A stretch of 64,000 nucleotides of DNA from Rudaea sp. 3F27F6 (GCF_005503555.1 NZ_SCNG01000001.1:1798001-1862000); one strand, 5' to 3'. Shown: positions 1-9,654, numbered from the stretch's first letter. Notes: a model not told the origin generated them from the sequence alone. Program-made: numbers and translations.

Positions 1-238
1 TCACCGGCGTGGTCAGCGCGCCCGCACCGGCCCATTCGCGCAGCAGACTGATGCCGTCGGTCTCGGGCATCCAGATATCGAGCAGGATCACGTCGGGCCG
101 GCTCTGCGTGCGCACCTCGCGCGCGGCCGCCGCGCTCGCCGCGAGCGCGACCTGGTAGCCCTCGTCTTCGAGGATCTCCTTGACCGTGGTGCGGATATCG
201 GGCTCGTCGTCGACGACCAGGATGCGACCGGAAGCCAT
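1..238 (-). CDS. ntrX: NtrX response regulator, N-terminal part (runs off the window)
   Basis: The first 79 residues of a response regulator are visible. The CheY-like receiver has the acidic pair in ILVVDDEPDIR and the phospho-acceptor Asp in VILLDIWMPETDG. The sequence closely resembles the receiver of NtrX, the sigma-54 activator partner of NtrY. The AAA+ and DNA-binding domains would lie outside the window. In related genomes ntrX follows ntrY directly. Here the two are separated by about 5.4 kb of glycosyltransferase genes, one of them on the opposite strand, so ntrX probably needs its own promoter. The family call rests on the receiver and on ntrY lying in the same region. Confidence 0.8.
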   Translation of the reverse strand, partial: MASGRILVVDDEPDIRTTVKEILEDEGYQVALAASAAAAREVRTQSRPDVILLDIWMPETDGISLLREWAGAGALTTPV

Positions 239-364
239 GCGGAATGCCTGTTGCGAAAATGCGACGGCTAGGATAGCGCAATCGCCTTGCAGACATGCGC
301 ATGGCAAGAAGCGTTTGCGCCGCCTTCCCGCGCGGCCTTCAAGCATTGCTTAACCGCTGCTGCC

Positions 365-370
365 TATAAT
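365..370 (+). promoter_or_regulatory. Candidate -10 box (TATAAT)
   Basis: A perfect TATAAT hexamer lies about 48 bases before the preferred start of the glycosyltransferase gene at 418. No good -35 box sits at 16-18 bases, so this is a weak promoter prediction. It would start a transcript near 377. Confidence 0.4.
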
Positions 371-417
371 CGCGCCGCAAGTCGGCCGCCTTGAGCCGAT
401 CTCGGGCCATCCTCCAC

Positions 418-1482
418 ATGCCATCGCAAAACGGGCCGGCGCGCCCCCTGGTTCCGCTGGTCATCCGTTTCGGCCGTCTCGGCGACATGGTTCTGCAGGA
501 ACCGATGCTGCATTTGCTGCACCGGCGCTACGGGCTTCCTTGCCGCGTGCTGAGCCGCGGCACCTGGTCAGGCCAGTTGTACCGCGACCATCCCGACGTC
601 GGCGAAGTCTGGCAGTTGATGAAGCGCAACCGTCGGCTGGTTTTCAGCCCGGAACGCTGGCGCATGATCGCGAAGATCCGCGCCCACGACGGCCCGATCT
701 ATATCAGCGAAGACACACGCGGCTCGCTCAAGCGCATCCGCTGGATGTTGCGTTTCGCCGGGGTTCCGCGCGAACGCTGCGTGTTCATCCGTGACATGGA
801 CCTGCGCGGCGACGAGCACTGGGTCGACCAGGCGCTCGCGTTCGGCTGCGTGACTCCGCCCGCGTACCGCGAGGCCGACTATCCGTGGCAGGACGCCGAC
901 CTGCGCACCGCGCCGCGCCTTTACCTGGGCGCCGACGATCGCGCCGACGCCGATGCGTGGCTGCGCCAGCGCGGCCTCGCCGACGCACCTCTCGTCTTGC
1001 TGCAGCCCGGCAACTGGCACGTGCACCGCTGGTGGGAGCGGCGCGGCAGGGATCCGAAATTCTGGCCGGTGGAAAACTGGGCGACATTGCTGCGTGCGAT
1101 GCACGAAACGCTGCCGACGGCGAACCTGCTGCTCTGCGGCGCGCCGGTCGAGACGGCCGTATGCACGGCGATCGCGCGCGCGGCAAATCTCGAACAAGTA
1201 CAGACGGCGACGACCGATCTGCCCGTGCGGCGTCTGCTCGCCGTGCTCGAACGCGCACACAGCATGGTCTCGGTCGATACCGGCCCGGCGCATCTCGCCG
1301 CGGCGATGGGCTGCCCGCTCGTCGTGCTCTACGGCGGCAAGTACGGCCCCGACAAGTGGGACCGGCGCAGCGCAGTCGGCAAACCGGTAATCAACGTCGG
1401 CGTCGCACCGCAGGTGCCGTCGGTTTCTGAAATCGCGCCTGAGCAGGTGTTTGCGGCGTGGCAGCCGCTCGCGCGCGGTTGA
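418..1482 (+). CDS. Glycosyltransferase family 9 (heptosyltransferase-like)
   Basis: A 354-residue cytoplasmic enzyme of the ADP-heptose:LPS heptosyltransferase family. The N-terminal Rossmann fold has VIRFGRLGDMVLQEPML. The C-terminal nucleotide-sugar site has SVDTGPAHLAAAMGCPLVVL, the GT9 signature. It probably adds a sugar to lipopolysaccharide core or a similar glycan; donor and acceptor cannot be told from sequence. The ATG at 418 is preferred over the TTG at 391 because the family motif begins about 24 residues after it. The gene is convergent with the block of three glycosyltransferases at 1627-5483 and separated from it by a long palindrome. Confidence 0.85.
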   Translation: MPSQNGPARPLVPLVIRFGRLGDMVLQEPMLHLLHRRYGLPCRVLSRGTWSGQLYRDHPDVGEVWQLMKRNRRLVFSPERWRMIAKIRAHDGPIYISEDTRGSLKRIRWMLRFAGVPRERCVFIRDMDLRGDEHWVDQALAFGCVTPPAYREADYPWQDADLRTAPRLYLGADDRADADAWLRQRGLADAPLVLLQPGNWHVHRWWERRGRDPKFWPVENWATLLRAMHETLPTANLLLCGAPVETAVCTAIARAANLEQVQTATTDLPVRRLLAVLERAHSMVSVDTGPAHLAAAMGCPLVVLYGGKYGPDKWDRRSAVGKPVINVGVAPQVPSVSEIAPEQVFAAWQPLARG

Positions 1483-1499
1483 GGGGCAAGAGCTTTTTT

Positions 1500-1585
1500 G
1501 CCACGGATTACGCGGATAACACGGATAGAGCAAAACGAAAATTTATTGGCTCTGCTTTATCCGTGTTATCCGCGTAATCCGTGGC
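1500..1585. repeat. Inverted repeat copy A (CCACGGAT family)
   Basis: Two perfect 27-base arms at 1500-1526 and 1559-1585 are exact reverse complements (GCCACGGATTACGCGGATAA at the left end). Six more pairs, one of them G-T, extend the stem inward around an AT-rich loop of about 20 bases. It lies between two convergent genes, with a T-run just outside the left arm, and could act as a two-way terminator. Related copies are at 5517, 44422, 59367 and 60452. Confidence 0.9.
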
Positions 1586-1626
1586 CAAATCTCTTTGGCT
1601 TTTGCAACAGCACCAGTCCCAGCGTC

Positions 1627-2622
1627 CTAGGCCGTCATCGCCGCAGCGAGACCCGCGCGCAAGCGCTCGCCGAAGCCGCGGTCGTTGTCTTCGTACCACG
1701 TGCGTGCGGCGGCGCCGAGACGGTCCAGTTCGGCTTCGTCGGCGGCGATCAGACCCTCGACGGCGGCAGTCATCGCCGCTTCGTCGAATTCGTAGATCGT
1801 GGCGAGATTCTTTTTCCCCGCGACGCGGCAGGCGACGAGCACGCCGCGCTCGCGCGTGACGAGTTCGTTCATCGGCTCGGCATCGTTGCTGACGACGATC
1901 GCGCCGACGCTGAGCGCCTCGACAAGATAGTGGCCGTAGCCCTCGGTTTCCGACGGGCACAGATGAAAGCGCAGTTCGTTCTGCAGGCGCTTGAGTTCGG
2001 CGTCGTCGACATAGCCGATGCGATGGTCGATGTTCGCCGCGGGCGCACCCGGTTTCGCCGTGATCGCATGCTGTACGCAGGTCAGCTTCGGCCACTCGGG
2101 ATGCCGGCGCCATAGCGCGAGCAGGCGCTCGGTGCCCTTGAGTTCGCTGCGTCCGGCGAGATGAAAGAACTCGCGCCGGCGCGGCACCAAGCGGTCGAGA
2201 CGGTCGGGACTGGTGAAGCCGATGTAAGTCGTTGCGCAGCCGTGCGCGCGGAAGATTGGCTCGGCGTGACGGGTCTTGACCAGGACATGATCGAGCGTGC
2301 CGAAGCGCGCGACTTCATCAGGCCACTGCCACTCGGGGTTCGGCAACATCACGTTGCGCTGCGCGAGCGCGGCGTATTCGTCGCGGATGTGCTCGAGCAT
2401 CAGATTCACGTCGTAGCGCGGCGCGCGCACGAGACCGCGCAGCGCATTCTTGGCGCGCATCAGGGCGGGCACGACGTACTTGTGCAGCTTGCCGCCGCGG
2501 ATGTTGGTGTAGTCGACCGTATGACCCTGCGCACGCAGCGCGTCGGTCAGCAGACGCAGATCGGTCGACAGGCCGACACCGTTGTTGCGCGCGATCAGAT
2601 TGATGCGCAGGCCCGCACTCAT
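1627..2622 (-). CDS. Glycosyltransferase family 4 (GT-B)
   Basis: A 331-residue predicted cytoplasmic glycosyltransferase. The N-terminus, MSAGLRINLIARNNGVGLST, is typical of GT4 enzymes. The C-terminal donor-binding region has LCPSETEGYGHYLVEALS, which carries the E-x7-E pattern. The start is the ATG at 2622, which overlaps the stop codon of the next gene upstream (ATGA), indicating translational coupling in a three-gene operon with the GT9 and GT39 genes. A longer open frame upstream of this ATG is only the shadow of the GT9 gene. The role is probably surface polysaccharide or LPS assembly; the sugar is unknown. Confidence 0.82.
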   Translation of the reverse strand: MSAGLRINLIARNNGVGLSTDLRLLTDALRAQGHTVDYTNIRGGKLHKYVVPALMRAKNALRGLVRAPRYDVNLMLEHIRDEYAALAQRNVMLPNPEWQWPDEVARFGTLDHVLVKTRHAEPIFRAHGCATTYIGFTSPDRLDRLVPRRREFFHLAGRSELKGTERLLALWRRHPEWPKLTCVQHAITAKPGAPAANIDHRIGYVDDAELKRLQNELRFHLCPSETEGYGHYLVEALSVGAIVVSNDAEPMNELVTRERGVLVACRVAGKKNLATIYEFDEAAMTAAVEGLIAADEAELDRLGAAARTWYEDNDRGFGERLRAGLAAAMTA

Positions 2623-3740
2623 GCGCCGCCCAGCCCGAGTTCGCCGCAGGCGGCGACCGTCGCCGCGGCAACCTCTGCGGCGTCGAGCCCGCGCGCGTCG
2701 ATCGTATGGTTGTGCGCGCCGTACACACTCCAGCCCGGAATGTCGGTGACGGCGAAGATGCCGACAGTCGGCGCGCCGCTCGCCGCGGCGAGATGCATGA
2801 TGCCGCAGTCGGCGCTGACATAGAGCGAGAGATTCGCGAGCACGCCGCCGAGTTTGCGGATGTCGCTGGCGAAGTAAGTCGGATAGCGATCGCCGAGCAG
2901 GGAACGGCCGAAGCCCGGCACGATCTCGACGATCGCATAGTCCGGGTAGCGCGCGGCGAGCGCGGCGAGGAATTGATCCCACCATTCGCGCGGATAATTC
3001 TTCACGCCGGTGGCGAAGGCGTAGACGCCGATCGTGCCGCGCGGCTGCGCGAGTGCGCCGGTCGCGGCGACGGCACGCAGACTGGCGCGGCCCTGTTCGC
3101 GCTCGGCCGCGCTCAGGTGCAGATCGAGTTCCGGGTAGGTCCATGCCGTCGGATCGCCGGCGACGCCCATGGTCTTGCGCAGCAGATAGATAGGCAGCTT
3201 CGCCGCGTGCTCCTCGTCATTCGGCTCGCCGATCGCGTGGGTCAGATGGCCGCTCTTCTTCGCTCCGTCGAAGCCGATGCGGAAACGCGCCTGCGAACTG
3301 CGCACGAGCAGACGATCCGAGTGCGAGAGCAGGTACGGATCGATGGCGAGATCGTAGCCCGTCTCGCGCAATTGCTTGAGCACGCGCCGGTAACGCAGCG
3401 GCGCCTTGGCGAGGCTCTTCGGCAGCACGGTCACGCGCCGCACCTGGGCATAAAGCGAGAACAGCGCCGGTGCCGCGCCACAGCCGCTGACTATATCGAC
3501 CTCGGCGCCGGGATAGCGCGCTTCGAGTTCCTGCAGCAGCGGTGACAGGAGCAGGGTTTCGCCGAGCGTCTTGGTCGCACGGCAGACAAGGATGCGATGG
3601 ATACCTCGCGTGGGAATATGCGTCGGCAGATCGGCCGCAGGCGCCGCCTCGGGCGCGAGGCGCTGCGAGAACCAGCGCGCCACGCGGCGGCGCAGGCTCT
3701 TCGTCGGCGAATCGTTGCTGTGTCGGATTTCTTGCGTCAT
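2619..3740 (-). CDS. Glycosyltransferase family 9 (heptosyltransferase-like)
   Basis: A 373-residue paralogue of the GT9 protein at 418. It has about 45 basic and Pro-rich residues before the fold begins at HRILVCRATKTLGETLLL. The GT9 signature is SADCGIMHLAAASGAPTVGI. It probably transfers a heptose or hexose to LPS core. It overlaps the following GT4 gene by four bases and lies 21 bases after the end of the GT39 gene, so the three are likely one transcript. The variant Asp-Cys-Gly, where Asp-Thr/Ser-Gly is usual, is seen in other members and is not a sign of inactivity. Confidence 0.83.
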   Translation of the reverse strand: MTQEIRHSNDSPTKSLRRRVARWFSQRLAPEAAPAADLPTHIPTRGIHRILVCRATKTLGETLLLSPLLQELEARYPGAEVDIVSGCGAAPALFSLYAQVRRVTVLPKSLAKAPLRYRRVLKQLRETGYDLAIDPYLLSHSDRLLVRSSQARFRIGFDGAKKSGHLTHAIGEPNDEEHAAKLPIYLLRKTMGVAGDPTAWTYPELDLHLSAAEREQGRASLRAVAATGALAQPRGTIGVYAFATGVKNYPREWWDQFLAALAARYPDYAIVEIVPGFGRSLLGDRYPTYFASDIRKLGGVLANLSLYVSADCGIMHLAAASGAPTVGIFAVTDIPGWSVYGAHNHTIDARGLDAAEVAAATVAACGELGLGGA

Positions 3741-3761
3741 GGCCGCGCAGTCTAGCCGGCT

Positions 3762-5483
3762 TTACTCCGCCTCGGCGTCGACTTCCTTGCGCGGCGCGGG
3801 CACGTTGCCGCCGCGGCAGGCGTCCGCCACGGCATCGCTGCGGAACAGCCACCATTCGCGCCGGTTCGCATGGCCGACGTAGCGCGCCTTGACTTGGTCG
3901 ATGCACGGCGCCATCGCGTCGGCGAGAACGAAGACCCAGCGCGAGTCGGGCTTCGCCTCCTGCCAGCGGATCGCCTCGCCAAGCTGTAGATGCGCCGGTT
4001 TGACGAAACCGAATTCGGCGGCCTTGCGGTCGGCGAACAGCAGGTTCTGTTCTTTCCACGCGACCAGGCCCAGCTCGGCATCCGGGCCGATGATCCCGCC
4101 GGCATCGTGCATAAGGCCGCGAGCGGAACTCGAATCGTTGAGCAGCGGACTCGCCCACACGCCCCAGAGCAGCCACAGGCCGGCGAGCCCGGCAACGAGG
4201 CCGCGCGAGGCGCGCGCGAAGCGGAACCAGGCGGCGCAGAGCAGGAGCCACGCACCGAGCGCGATCAGCAGTCCCCACAACGCCGCGCCGCCGCCGAAGC
4301 CGCGCTGTTCGGCGAGGTCGTTGGCGAATTTCCAATGCCCCGACCAGGCATGCAGCCCGGCGCCGGCGAGCACGGCGCCGAGGGCGACGAGCACGAGCAG
4401 GGCGAGCGCGCGGAACCAGCGCGTTTCGACGATCGCGGGCAGGAACGGCGCGCAGGCGAGGGCGACCATCGGCAGCGCCGGCATGATGTACATGTCGCGC
4501 TTGCCCGCCGGAATGCTGAAGAACGCGATCACGAGCACGGCCCAGGCTAGCGGCAGGAGTACGCGCGCGTCGCGCGCCTTGAGCGCCCGTGCCCAGGCCG
4601 GCACCGTGCCGAACCAGGTCAGCCACAGCGGCAGCCAGCCGCTCGCGATCACGCCGATGAAGTACCACGGCGGCTGCTGATGGTCCCAAGAATCGGTGTA
4701 GCGTGCGGCGGTCTGCTTGAACAGAATGTCGTTGAGATAGGCCTGGTAGTCCGGCGACGGATCGAGCCAGACGGCGAGGCCGAGCGGCACGAGCCAGAGT
4801 CCGATCGCGGCGAGAAAAGCGGCGAAGCCGCCTGCCCAGCGCCAGGCGGAATTCTGCGTCGAGGCGACGCCGTTCCAATGCAGGCATCGGGCAAAAATGT
4901 ACGGTACGAACATCAGCAGGGCGAGCACGCCGACGCCCTTGGTGATCACGCCGAGCCCGGCGGCGAAGCAGCCAAGCCAGTACATGCGCCAATTGGGGCC
5001 AACTATGAAATGCCGCAGCAATCCGTAATTCGCCAAAGTGATAAAGAACGTCACCGTCGGATCGATCTGCGCGCGCTTGGCCTGGTAGACGAACTGGAAT
5101 ACGCAGAGCAGGGCGACGCCGGCGTACAGCCCGGCGCGGCGATCCCACAAGCGCCGCGCCAAGTCGTAGACCAACAACAGCGTGCCGAGCGCGGCGAGCA
5201 GCGACGGCAGCAGAAAAGCGATGCGCCAGCTGCGCGTCAGCTCGAACGCGACGGCCTGCATCGCCATGAATGCGGGCGGTTTATCGGCGTAGATTTCGTG
5301 ACCACGATGCGGCACCAGCCAGTTGCCGCTCTCGACCATCTGCTTGGCCGACAGGGCGAAGCGCGGCTCGTCCGCCGGCCACGGATCGCGCAGGCCGATG
5401 CCGGCGCCGATCACGACGAGGGCGAACAGCAGAAACAGCCACAGCTCGCGGCGGGATTGAGAGGGGTGAACTGCAGTGTTCAT
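3762..5483 (-). CDS. Membrane glycosyltransferase, GT39/ArnT-like
   Basis: A 573-residue polytopic inner-membrane protein of the PMT/ArnT superfamily (GT-C fold). It opens with a transmembrane segment (ELWLFLLFALVVIGAGIGL), then the first periplasmic loop RDPWPADEPRFALSAKQMV with the conserved acidic Asp-Glu of these enzymes. Many hydrophobic helices follow, then a soluble C-terminal domain of about 130 residues. Such enzymes use polyprenyl-phosphate sugars to glycosylate lipid A or other envelope acceptors. The start is the ATG at 5483; the upstream extension would run into a repeat. It is first in the operon with the GT9 and GT4 genes. The substrate is unknown. Confidence 0.82.
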   Translation of the reverse strand: MNTAVHPSQSRRELWLFLLFALVVIGAGIGLRDPWPADEPRFALSAKQMVESGNWLVPHRGHEIYADKPPAFMAMQAVAFELTRSWRIAFLLPSLLAALGTLLLVYDLARRLWDRRAGLYAGVALLCVFQFVYQAKRAQIDPTVTFFITLANYGLLRHFIVGPNWRMYWLGCFAAGLGVITKGVGVLALLMFVPYIFARCLHWNGVASTQNSAWRWAGGFAAFLAAIGLWLVPLGLAVWLDPSPDYQAYLNDILFKQTAARYTDSWDHQQPPWYFIGVIASGWLPLWLTWFGTVPAWARALKARDARVLLPLAWAVLVIAFFSIPAGKRDMYIMPALPMVALACAPFLPAIVETRWFRALALLVLVALGAVLAGAGLHAWSGHWKFANDLAEQRGFGGGAALWGLLIALGAWLLLCAAWFRFARASRGLVAGLAGLWLLWGVWASPLLNDSSSARGLMHDAGGIIGPDAELGLVAWKEQNLLFADRKAAEFGFVKPAHLQLGEAIRWQEAKPDSRWVFVLADAMAPCIDQVKARYVGHANRREWWLFRSDAVADACRGGNVPAPRKEVDAEAE

Positions 5484-5516
5484 CGGATCGCTTCGAGCAG
5501 AGCAAAAGAAATCTTC

Positions 5517-5610
5517 GCCACGGATTGCGTGGGTCGGCACGGATAGAGCAAGAACAGGGATAGATTAAGTTTCTTTTGCCTCATCCGTGTTCATCCGTGC
5601 AATCCGTGGC
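5517..5610. repeat. Inverted repeat copy B (CCACGGAT family)
   Basis: The left arm (5517-5544) and right arm (5583-5610) both end in GCCACGGATTGC on their outer sides and CACGGAT on their inner sides. The middle of the stem is mismatched. The element sits 18 bases past the stop of ntrY and 33 bases before the GT39 start. With copy A it exactly brackets the three-gene glycosyltransferase block. Confidence 0.85.
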
Positions 5611-5628
5611 AAAAAAGCCATGCGGTTC

Positions 5629-7812
5629 TCATGCGACGCCGTCGCGCGGCAGGCGCAAAGTGAATATGGCGCCGCCTTCGGCACGGTTCTCGGCGCGGAT
5701 CGTGCCGCCGTGTTCCTCGACGATCTTCTTCGCCACGGCGAGGCCCAGGCCGGTGCCTTTGACCTTGCTCGTTGTGTACGGCTCGAACCAACGCGCGTCG
5801 AAGCCCTCGGGCAGGCCCGGGCCGTTGTCGGCCACGGCCAGCTCGATCCAGTTGCGGTCGGCGTCGCGCACTTCGCGCGTGATCACCTCGATGTGCGGCT
5901 TGTGCTCGCCGGTCACCGCTTCGAGCGAGTTCTTGATCAGGTTGTGCAGGAGCTGGCGCAGGCGTACTGCGTCGGCGCGCAGATTCGGATCGCCCGGCGC
6001 GAACTGGCGCGTGAGCTGAATGCGCTGGTCGTTCTCATAGAGATCGACGACCTCGCCCGCTAACGCATTGATCGACAGCGGCCGCGCATCGATCTGCGGC
6101 GGCCGCGCGTAGTCGCCGAACGCATTGACCATCGCCTTGAGCGCTTCGACCTGGTTGACGATGGTCAGCGTGGCGCGGTCGAGCACTTCGGTCTCGTCGG
6201 GCGGCAGGCGGCCGATGAAACGCCGGCGCAGGCGCTCCGCGGCGAGCTGAATCGGGGTCAGCGGGTTCTTCACTTCGTGGGCGAGGCGGCGTGCCACTTC
6301 GGCCCAGGCCGCGTCGCGCTGGGCGCGGTTGAGCAGGGTCAAGTCGTCGAACACGGCGACGGTGCCGGCGTCTTCGCCAAGCGTCGGCGCGAGTTCGGCG
6401 CCGCGCAGCATGAGCACGCGGCGCTCGCCGCCGTCTTCGAGCACGACTTCCTCGCGCCATTCACGCGCCGCTTCGCGCATGTGCTTGAGGATCGGATCGA
6501 TCAGCGGCGCCAGCGCCGGCCGTTCGCGCCGCACCGCGCCGAGATGTTGGCCGATATAGCGCGACAGGGGCAGGTCGAGGATCGACTCGGCGGCGTGATT
6601 GGCTGTGCGCAGCACGCCTTCGCGGTCGAGGCCGAGAACGCCCGCGGACAGGCGTTCGAGCACGGCCTTGAGATAGGTGCGCTGGCTGTCGGTCTCCTGT
6701 GCGCTGCGCACGAGGCGCGAACTCGCGCGTTCGAGTTCGCCCTGCATCTGGTTGAACGAATGCGTGAGGAAGCCGAGTTCGTCGTCGCTCGCAACCGGCA
6801 GCGGCGTGTCGTAGCGGCCGGCGCCGACCGCGCGCGTGGCCGCGGCGAGACGGCCGATCGGCGAGGTCAGGCGGCGCGCGAGGCCGAACGCGGTGAGCAC
6901 CGCGAACAGCGCCGACAGAAGCAGCACGAAGGTCAGCACGAAGGTCAGGGTCAGCTTCAGCGAATCGCGCAGGAACTTCAGGCGCTGGAAGTCATAGCCG
7001 GCCTGCTCGACCGTTGCCATGAGCGGCTGCACTTGCGCGGGCACCGGATACAGCGCCTGGAGCAATCGATTGGCGCCGGGCGTGGTATCGGGCAGCGGCA
7101 GGATCACGCGTAGCTTGAGTGCGCCCGGCTCGCCGACCGGTTCGGCGACCGCGTAGCGGCCGGCCGTCTTCAACTGGATCAGCGCATTCGCATCCGGATA
7201 GACCGCGTCGAGAAAACGCGGATCGGAACCCGCGTTGGCGAGCACGCGGCGGTCATCGCCGAAGACCACGAGCTGGGTGATCGGCTGGGCGTCGAGCGCG
7301 GTGTTGAGGCGCGTCTGCAGATCGGCGTCGGGCGCATCGGCGAGTTCGCGCGCGATCTTCGTCGCGCTCGCGTCGGCCGCACGCAGACGTTCGTCGAGGT
7401 AGGCCTTGCCGACGCCGAGCGCGGCGGACAATCCCTGCTCGATGCGCGCGTTGAACCAGGTGTCGACTGTCGCATTGAGAAAATACAGCGAGAAGCCGTA
7501 GACCACGAGCACCGGCGGCACGGCGAGCGAGATCAGCATGAGCAGCATGCGCCGGGTCAGGCGCGCGCCGGGCAGGGCACGCGCGAGTTCGCGCGAAAGG
7601 CGCACGAGACGCTGGACGATGATCGCGATAAGCACGATCAGCGCAAACGCCGAGGCACCGAGAATCCACGGATAGAAGCGACTGAGCCGGTTGTTGTCGC
7701 TCGCCGCGTCGCGCGCGAGCAGCAGCGCCGCCGCGAGCAGGGCGGCGATCGCCAGCGCCGGCAGCACGCGCCGGGCGAAGAAGTTCAGCCCGTACCGGAC
7801 TTGGGCTGCCAT
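5629..7812 (-). CDS. ntrY: NtrY sensor histidine kinase
   Basis: A 727-residue membrane sensor kinase. The N-terminal third has four hydrophobic segments flanking a periplasmic region. A HAMP-type linker ([20 protein letters not shown]), a PAS-like region, and HisKA with [19 protein letters not shown] (phospho-acceptor near His512) follow. The HATPase domain has [15 protein letters not shown] and [19 protein letters not shown]. It is the partner of NtrX in nitrogen or redox-linked signalling with sigma-54. The start at 7812 overlaps the end of the DUF4390 gene by 28 bases, so they are coupled. The usual downstream neighbour ntrX is displaced to the left edge of the window. Confidence 0.92.
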   Translation of the reverse strand: MAAQVRYGLNFFARRVLPALAIAALLAAALLLARDAASDNNRLSRFYPWILGASAFALIVLIAIIVQRLVRLSRELARALPGARLTRRMLLMLISLAVPPVLVVYGFSLYFLNATVDTWFNARIEQGLSAALGVGKAYLDERLRAADASATKIARELADAPDADLQTRLNTALDAQPITQLVVFGDDRRVLANAGSDPRFLDAVYPDANALIQLKTAGRYAVAEPVGEPGALKLRVILPLPDTTPGANRLLQALYPVPAQVQPLMATVEQAGYDFQRLKFLRDSLKLTLTFVLTFVLLLSALFAVLTAFGLARRLTSPIGRLAAATRAVGAGRYDTPLPVASDDELGFLTHSFNQMQGELERASSRLVRSAQETDSQRTYLKAVLERLSAGVLGLDREGVLRTANHAAESILDLPLSRYIGQHLGAVRRERPALAPLIDPILKHMREAAREWREEVVLEDGGERRVLMLRGAELAPTLGEDAGTVAVFDDLTLLNRAQRDAAWAEVARRLAHEVKNPLTPIQLAAERLRRRFIGRLPPDETEVLDRATLTIVNQVEALKAMVNAFGDYARPPQIDARPLSINALAGEVVDLYENDQRIQLTRQFAPGDPNLRADAVRLRQLLHNLIKNSLEAVTGEHKPHIEVITREVRDADRNWIELAVADNGPGLPEGFDARWFEPYTTSKVKGTGLGLAVAKKIVEEHGGTIRAENRAEGGAIFTLRLPRDGVA

Positions 7813-8360
7813 GCGTAGTTTCCGGTGGAAAGGCGCCAGTCTGCGTCGATCATGGCGGGCAGGCGCAGTGCGCCGGGCAGGGCGTCGCGTTCGAGATCGA
7901 TGCGCAGCACGTAGCACTGCGCGGCTGCGGCGCTCATCGTCGGATCGAGCGGCAGGCGCAGGTCGGCGATCGCGGCGATGACGAGCTGGCGCACGCTGTA
8001 GCTGCGCGTCTGCACGTTGTCCTGGGCGAGGTCCGGATCGCGCAGCTGGTATTGCCGGGTCAGTGGAAAATAGCGCAGCTCGCGGCGCCAGCGCTGTTCG
8101 GCGATATTCGTCTTCCAGCCGAGCGGGCCGGCCGCCTGCGCCGACAGGGTGATCTCGAACACCAGCGGGATGCCATGGTCGAGGCCGTCAAGCAGGGTCT
8201 CGTTGGGCTGCCAGTCGAGCTGCGCGGTCAACGCGCCGCCGCCGACCGCGGCTTCGCGCACCGCGAAACGTGCGCCGTCGCCCGTGCGCGCACAGGCGCC
8301 CGCCATCGCCGCAAGGGCGATCGGAAAAAGTGTACTAATGAACTTTTTCCAATACCGCAT
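7785..8360 (-). CDS. DUF4390 domain protein, exported
   Basis: A 191-residue protein with a signal sequence ([19 protein letters not shown]). The cleavage region ends in a Cys, but the lipobox is not canonical, so lipid attachment is uncertain. The mature part is the beta-rich DUF4390 domain, routinely found between rsmB and ntrY in Xanthomonadales and other gammaproteobacteria. It may act as a periplasmic partner of the NtrY sensor; this is inference from the conserved position. It overlaps both neighbours (rsmB upstream and ntrY downstream), so the three are probably cotranslated. Confidence 0.85.
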   Translation of the reverse strand: MRYWKKFISTLFPIALAAMAGACARTGDGARFAVREAAVGGGALTAQLDWQPNETLLDGLDHGIPLVFEITLSAQAAGPLGWKTNIAEQRWRRELRYFPLTRQYQLRDPDLAQDNVQTRSYSVRQLVIAAIADLRLPLDPTMSAAAAQCYVLRIDLERDALPGALRLPAMIDADWRLSTGNYAWQPKSGTG

Positions 8361-9654
8361 AGTAGAACCCGTCCATGCCGCGCTCCCCCGGCAAGTTCTG
8401 CGCGCCACCCTGTTCTGGACGATGCCAGCCGTCCGGCGCGGCGGCGGCGATCCGCGCGTCGCCGTGCCGGGCGAGGGCGCGCGCGATCTGCCGCGCGTTC
8501 TCTTCGGCGAGCACGGAACACGTCGCATAGACTAAGCGTCCGCCCTTGCCAAGCAAAGGCCACAGCGCATCGAGGATGCGCGCCTGCTCGGCGACGAGGC
8601 GCGGAATGTCGTCCGCGCGACGGTGCAGCTTGATGTCAGGCTGGCGGCGCACGATGCCGCTCGCCGAGCACGGCGCATCGATCAGAATGCGGTCGAACGG
8701 GCGCCCGTCCCACCAGGCGGCGGGCTCGGCAGCGTTGCCCGCGCGCACGTCGGAAGCGACGCCGAGACGCGAAAAGTTTTCGGCGACGCGCGGCAGGCGC
8801 CGCGCATCGGCATCGAGCGCGACGAGTTTCACCTGCGCGCTTTCGAGGATATGCGCCGACTTGCCGCCGGGCGCCGCGCAGGCGTCGAGCACGCGCTGGC
8901 CGTCGGCGAGGTCGAGCAGCCCGGCGGCGAACTGGGCCGCGCCGTCCTGCACCGAGAACTCGCCCTCGGCATAGCCGGGCAGACGCGTCACGTCGGCACT
9001 CTGTGCGAGCACGATGGCGTGCTCGAGCCGCGTGTCCGCCTGAGCTTCCACGCCGGCTGCGGTGAGCCGCGCGAGCAGATCATCACGGCGCACGCGGCGC
9101 CGGTTGACGCGCAGCCAGAGCGGCGCCTGGGCGTTGTTCGCTGCGACGATCGCGTCGGCCTGTTCCGGCCAATCGGCGCGCAGCGCTTCGAGCAGCCAGG
9201 CCGGATGTGCGCTGCGCGTCAGCGGATCGGCGTCGAGCTGTGCAATCAGACTGTCGCGCTCGCGCAGCCAGCGCCGCAGCAGGGCGTTGACGAGGCCGGC
9301 GAACTTCGGCTTGCGCAAGGCACGCGCGGCCTCGACCGTCGCCGCCACCGCGGCGTATTCCGGCAGGCGCAGGACGTCGAGCTGGACGAGGCCGAGTACG
9401 GCGAGGGCGTGCACCTGCGCCTCGCGCTCGCGCAACGGGCGTTCGAGCAGGCGGTCGAGCGCCGCGTCGTAGCGCAGCCACCAGCGCGCGCCTTCGTGCA
9501 GCAGGCTCGACAGCAGGGCGCGGTCGCGTGCATCGGCGAGCTTTCCCGACGACGCGGCGAACGCGGTGCGCAACGATTCCCCGTGGACGATCCGCGCGAG
9601 CGCCTGCGCGGCGATCGCGCGTACGTCGGCCGCTTGCGGCGGACGCGCGTTCAT
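8335..9654 (-). CDS. rsmB: 16S rRNA m5C967 methyltransferase RsmB (Sun)
   Basis: A 439-residue enzyme that methylates C967 of 16S rRNA. The N-terminal NusB-like RNA-binding domain (to about residue 140) is followed by the SAM-binding methyltransferase domain with [17 protein letters not shown]. The two family cysteines lie in [16 protein letters not shown] and [12 protein letters not shown]. Its ATG overlaps the fmt stop codon (ATGA), the usual fmt-rsmB coupling. Length and order are normal for the family. Confidence 0.95.
   Translation of the reverse strand: MNARPPQAADVRAIAAQALARIVHGESLRTAFAASSGKLADARDRALLSSLLHEGARWWLRYDAALDRLLERPLREREAQVHALAVLGLVQLDVLRLPEYAAVAATVEAARALRKPKFAGLVNALLRRWLRERDSLIAQLDADPLTRSAHPAWLLEALRADWPEQADAIVAANNAQAPLWLRVNRRRVRRDDLLARLTAAGVEAQADTRLEHAIVLAQSADVTRLPGYAEGEFSVQDGAAQFAAGLLDLADGQRVLDACAAPGGKSAHILESAQVKLVALDADARRLPRVAENFSRLGVASDVRAGNAAEPAAWWDGRPFDRILIDAPCSASGIVRRQPDIKLHRRADDIPRLVAEQARILDALWPLLGKGGRLVYATCSVLAEENARQIARALARHGDARIAAAAPDGWHRPEQGGAQNLPGERGMDGFYYAVLEKVH

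Noticed and set aside
1498-2115. Open frame of 205 codons starting in repeat copy A
   Set aside because: Begins with a translation of the palindrome (ITRITRI) and continues antisense to the GT4 gene.
3217-5148. Open frame of 643 codons on the minus strand
   Set aside because: Arg/Ala-rich translation in another frame of the GT39 and GT9 genes, which have clear family motifs; a shadow frame of high-GC DNA.
1627-5483. IS element or integron gene cassette
   Set aside because: No transposase, integrase, attC-like site or target duplication was seen, so only the weaker statement of repeat bracketing is made.
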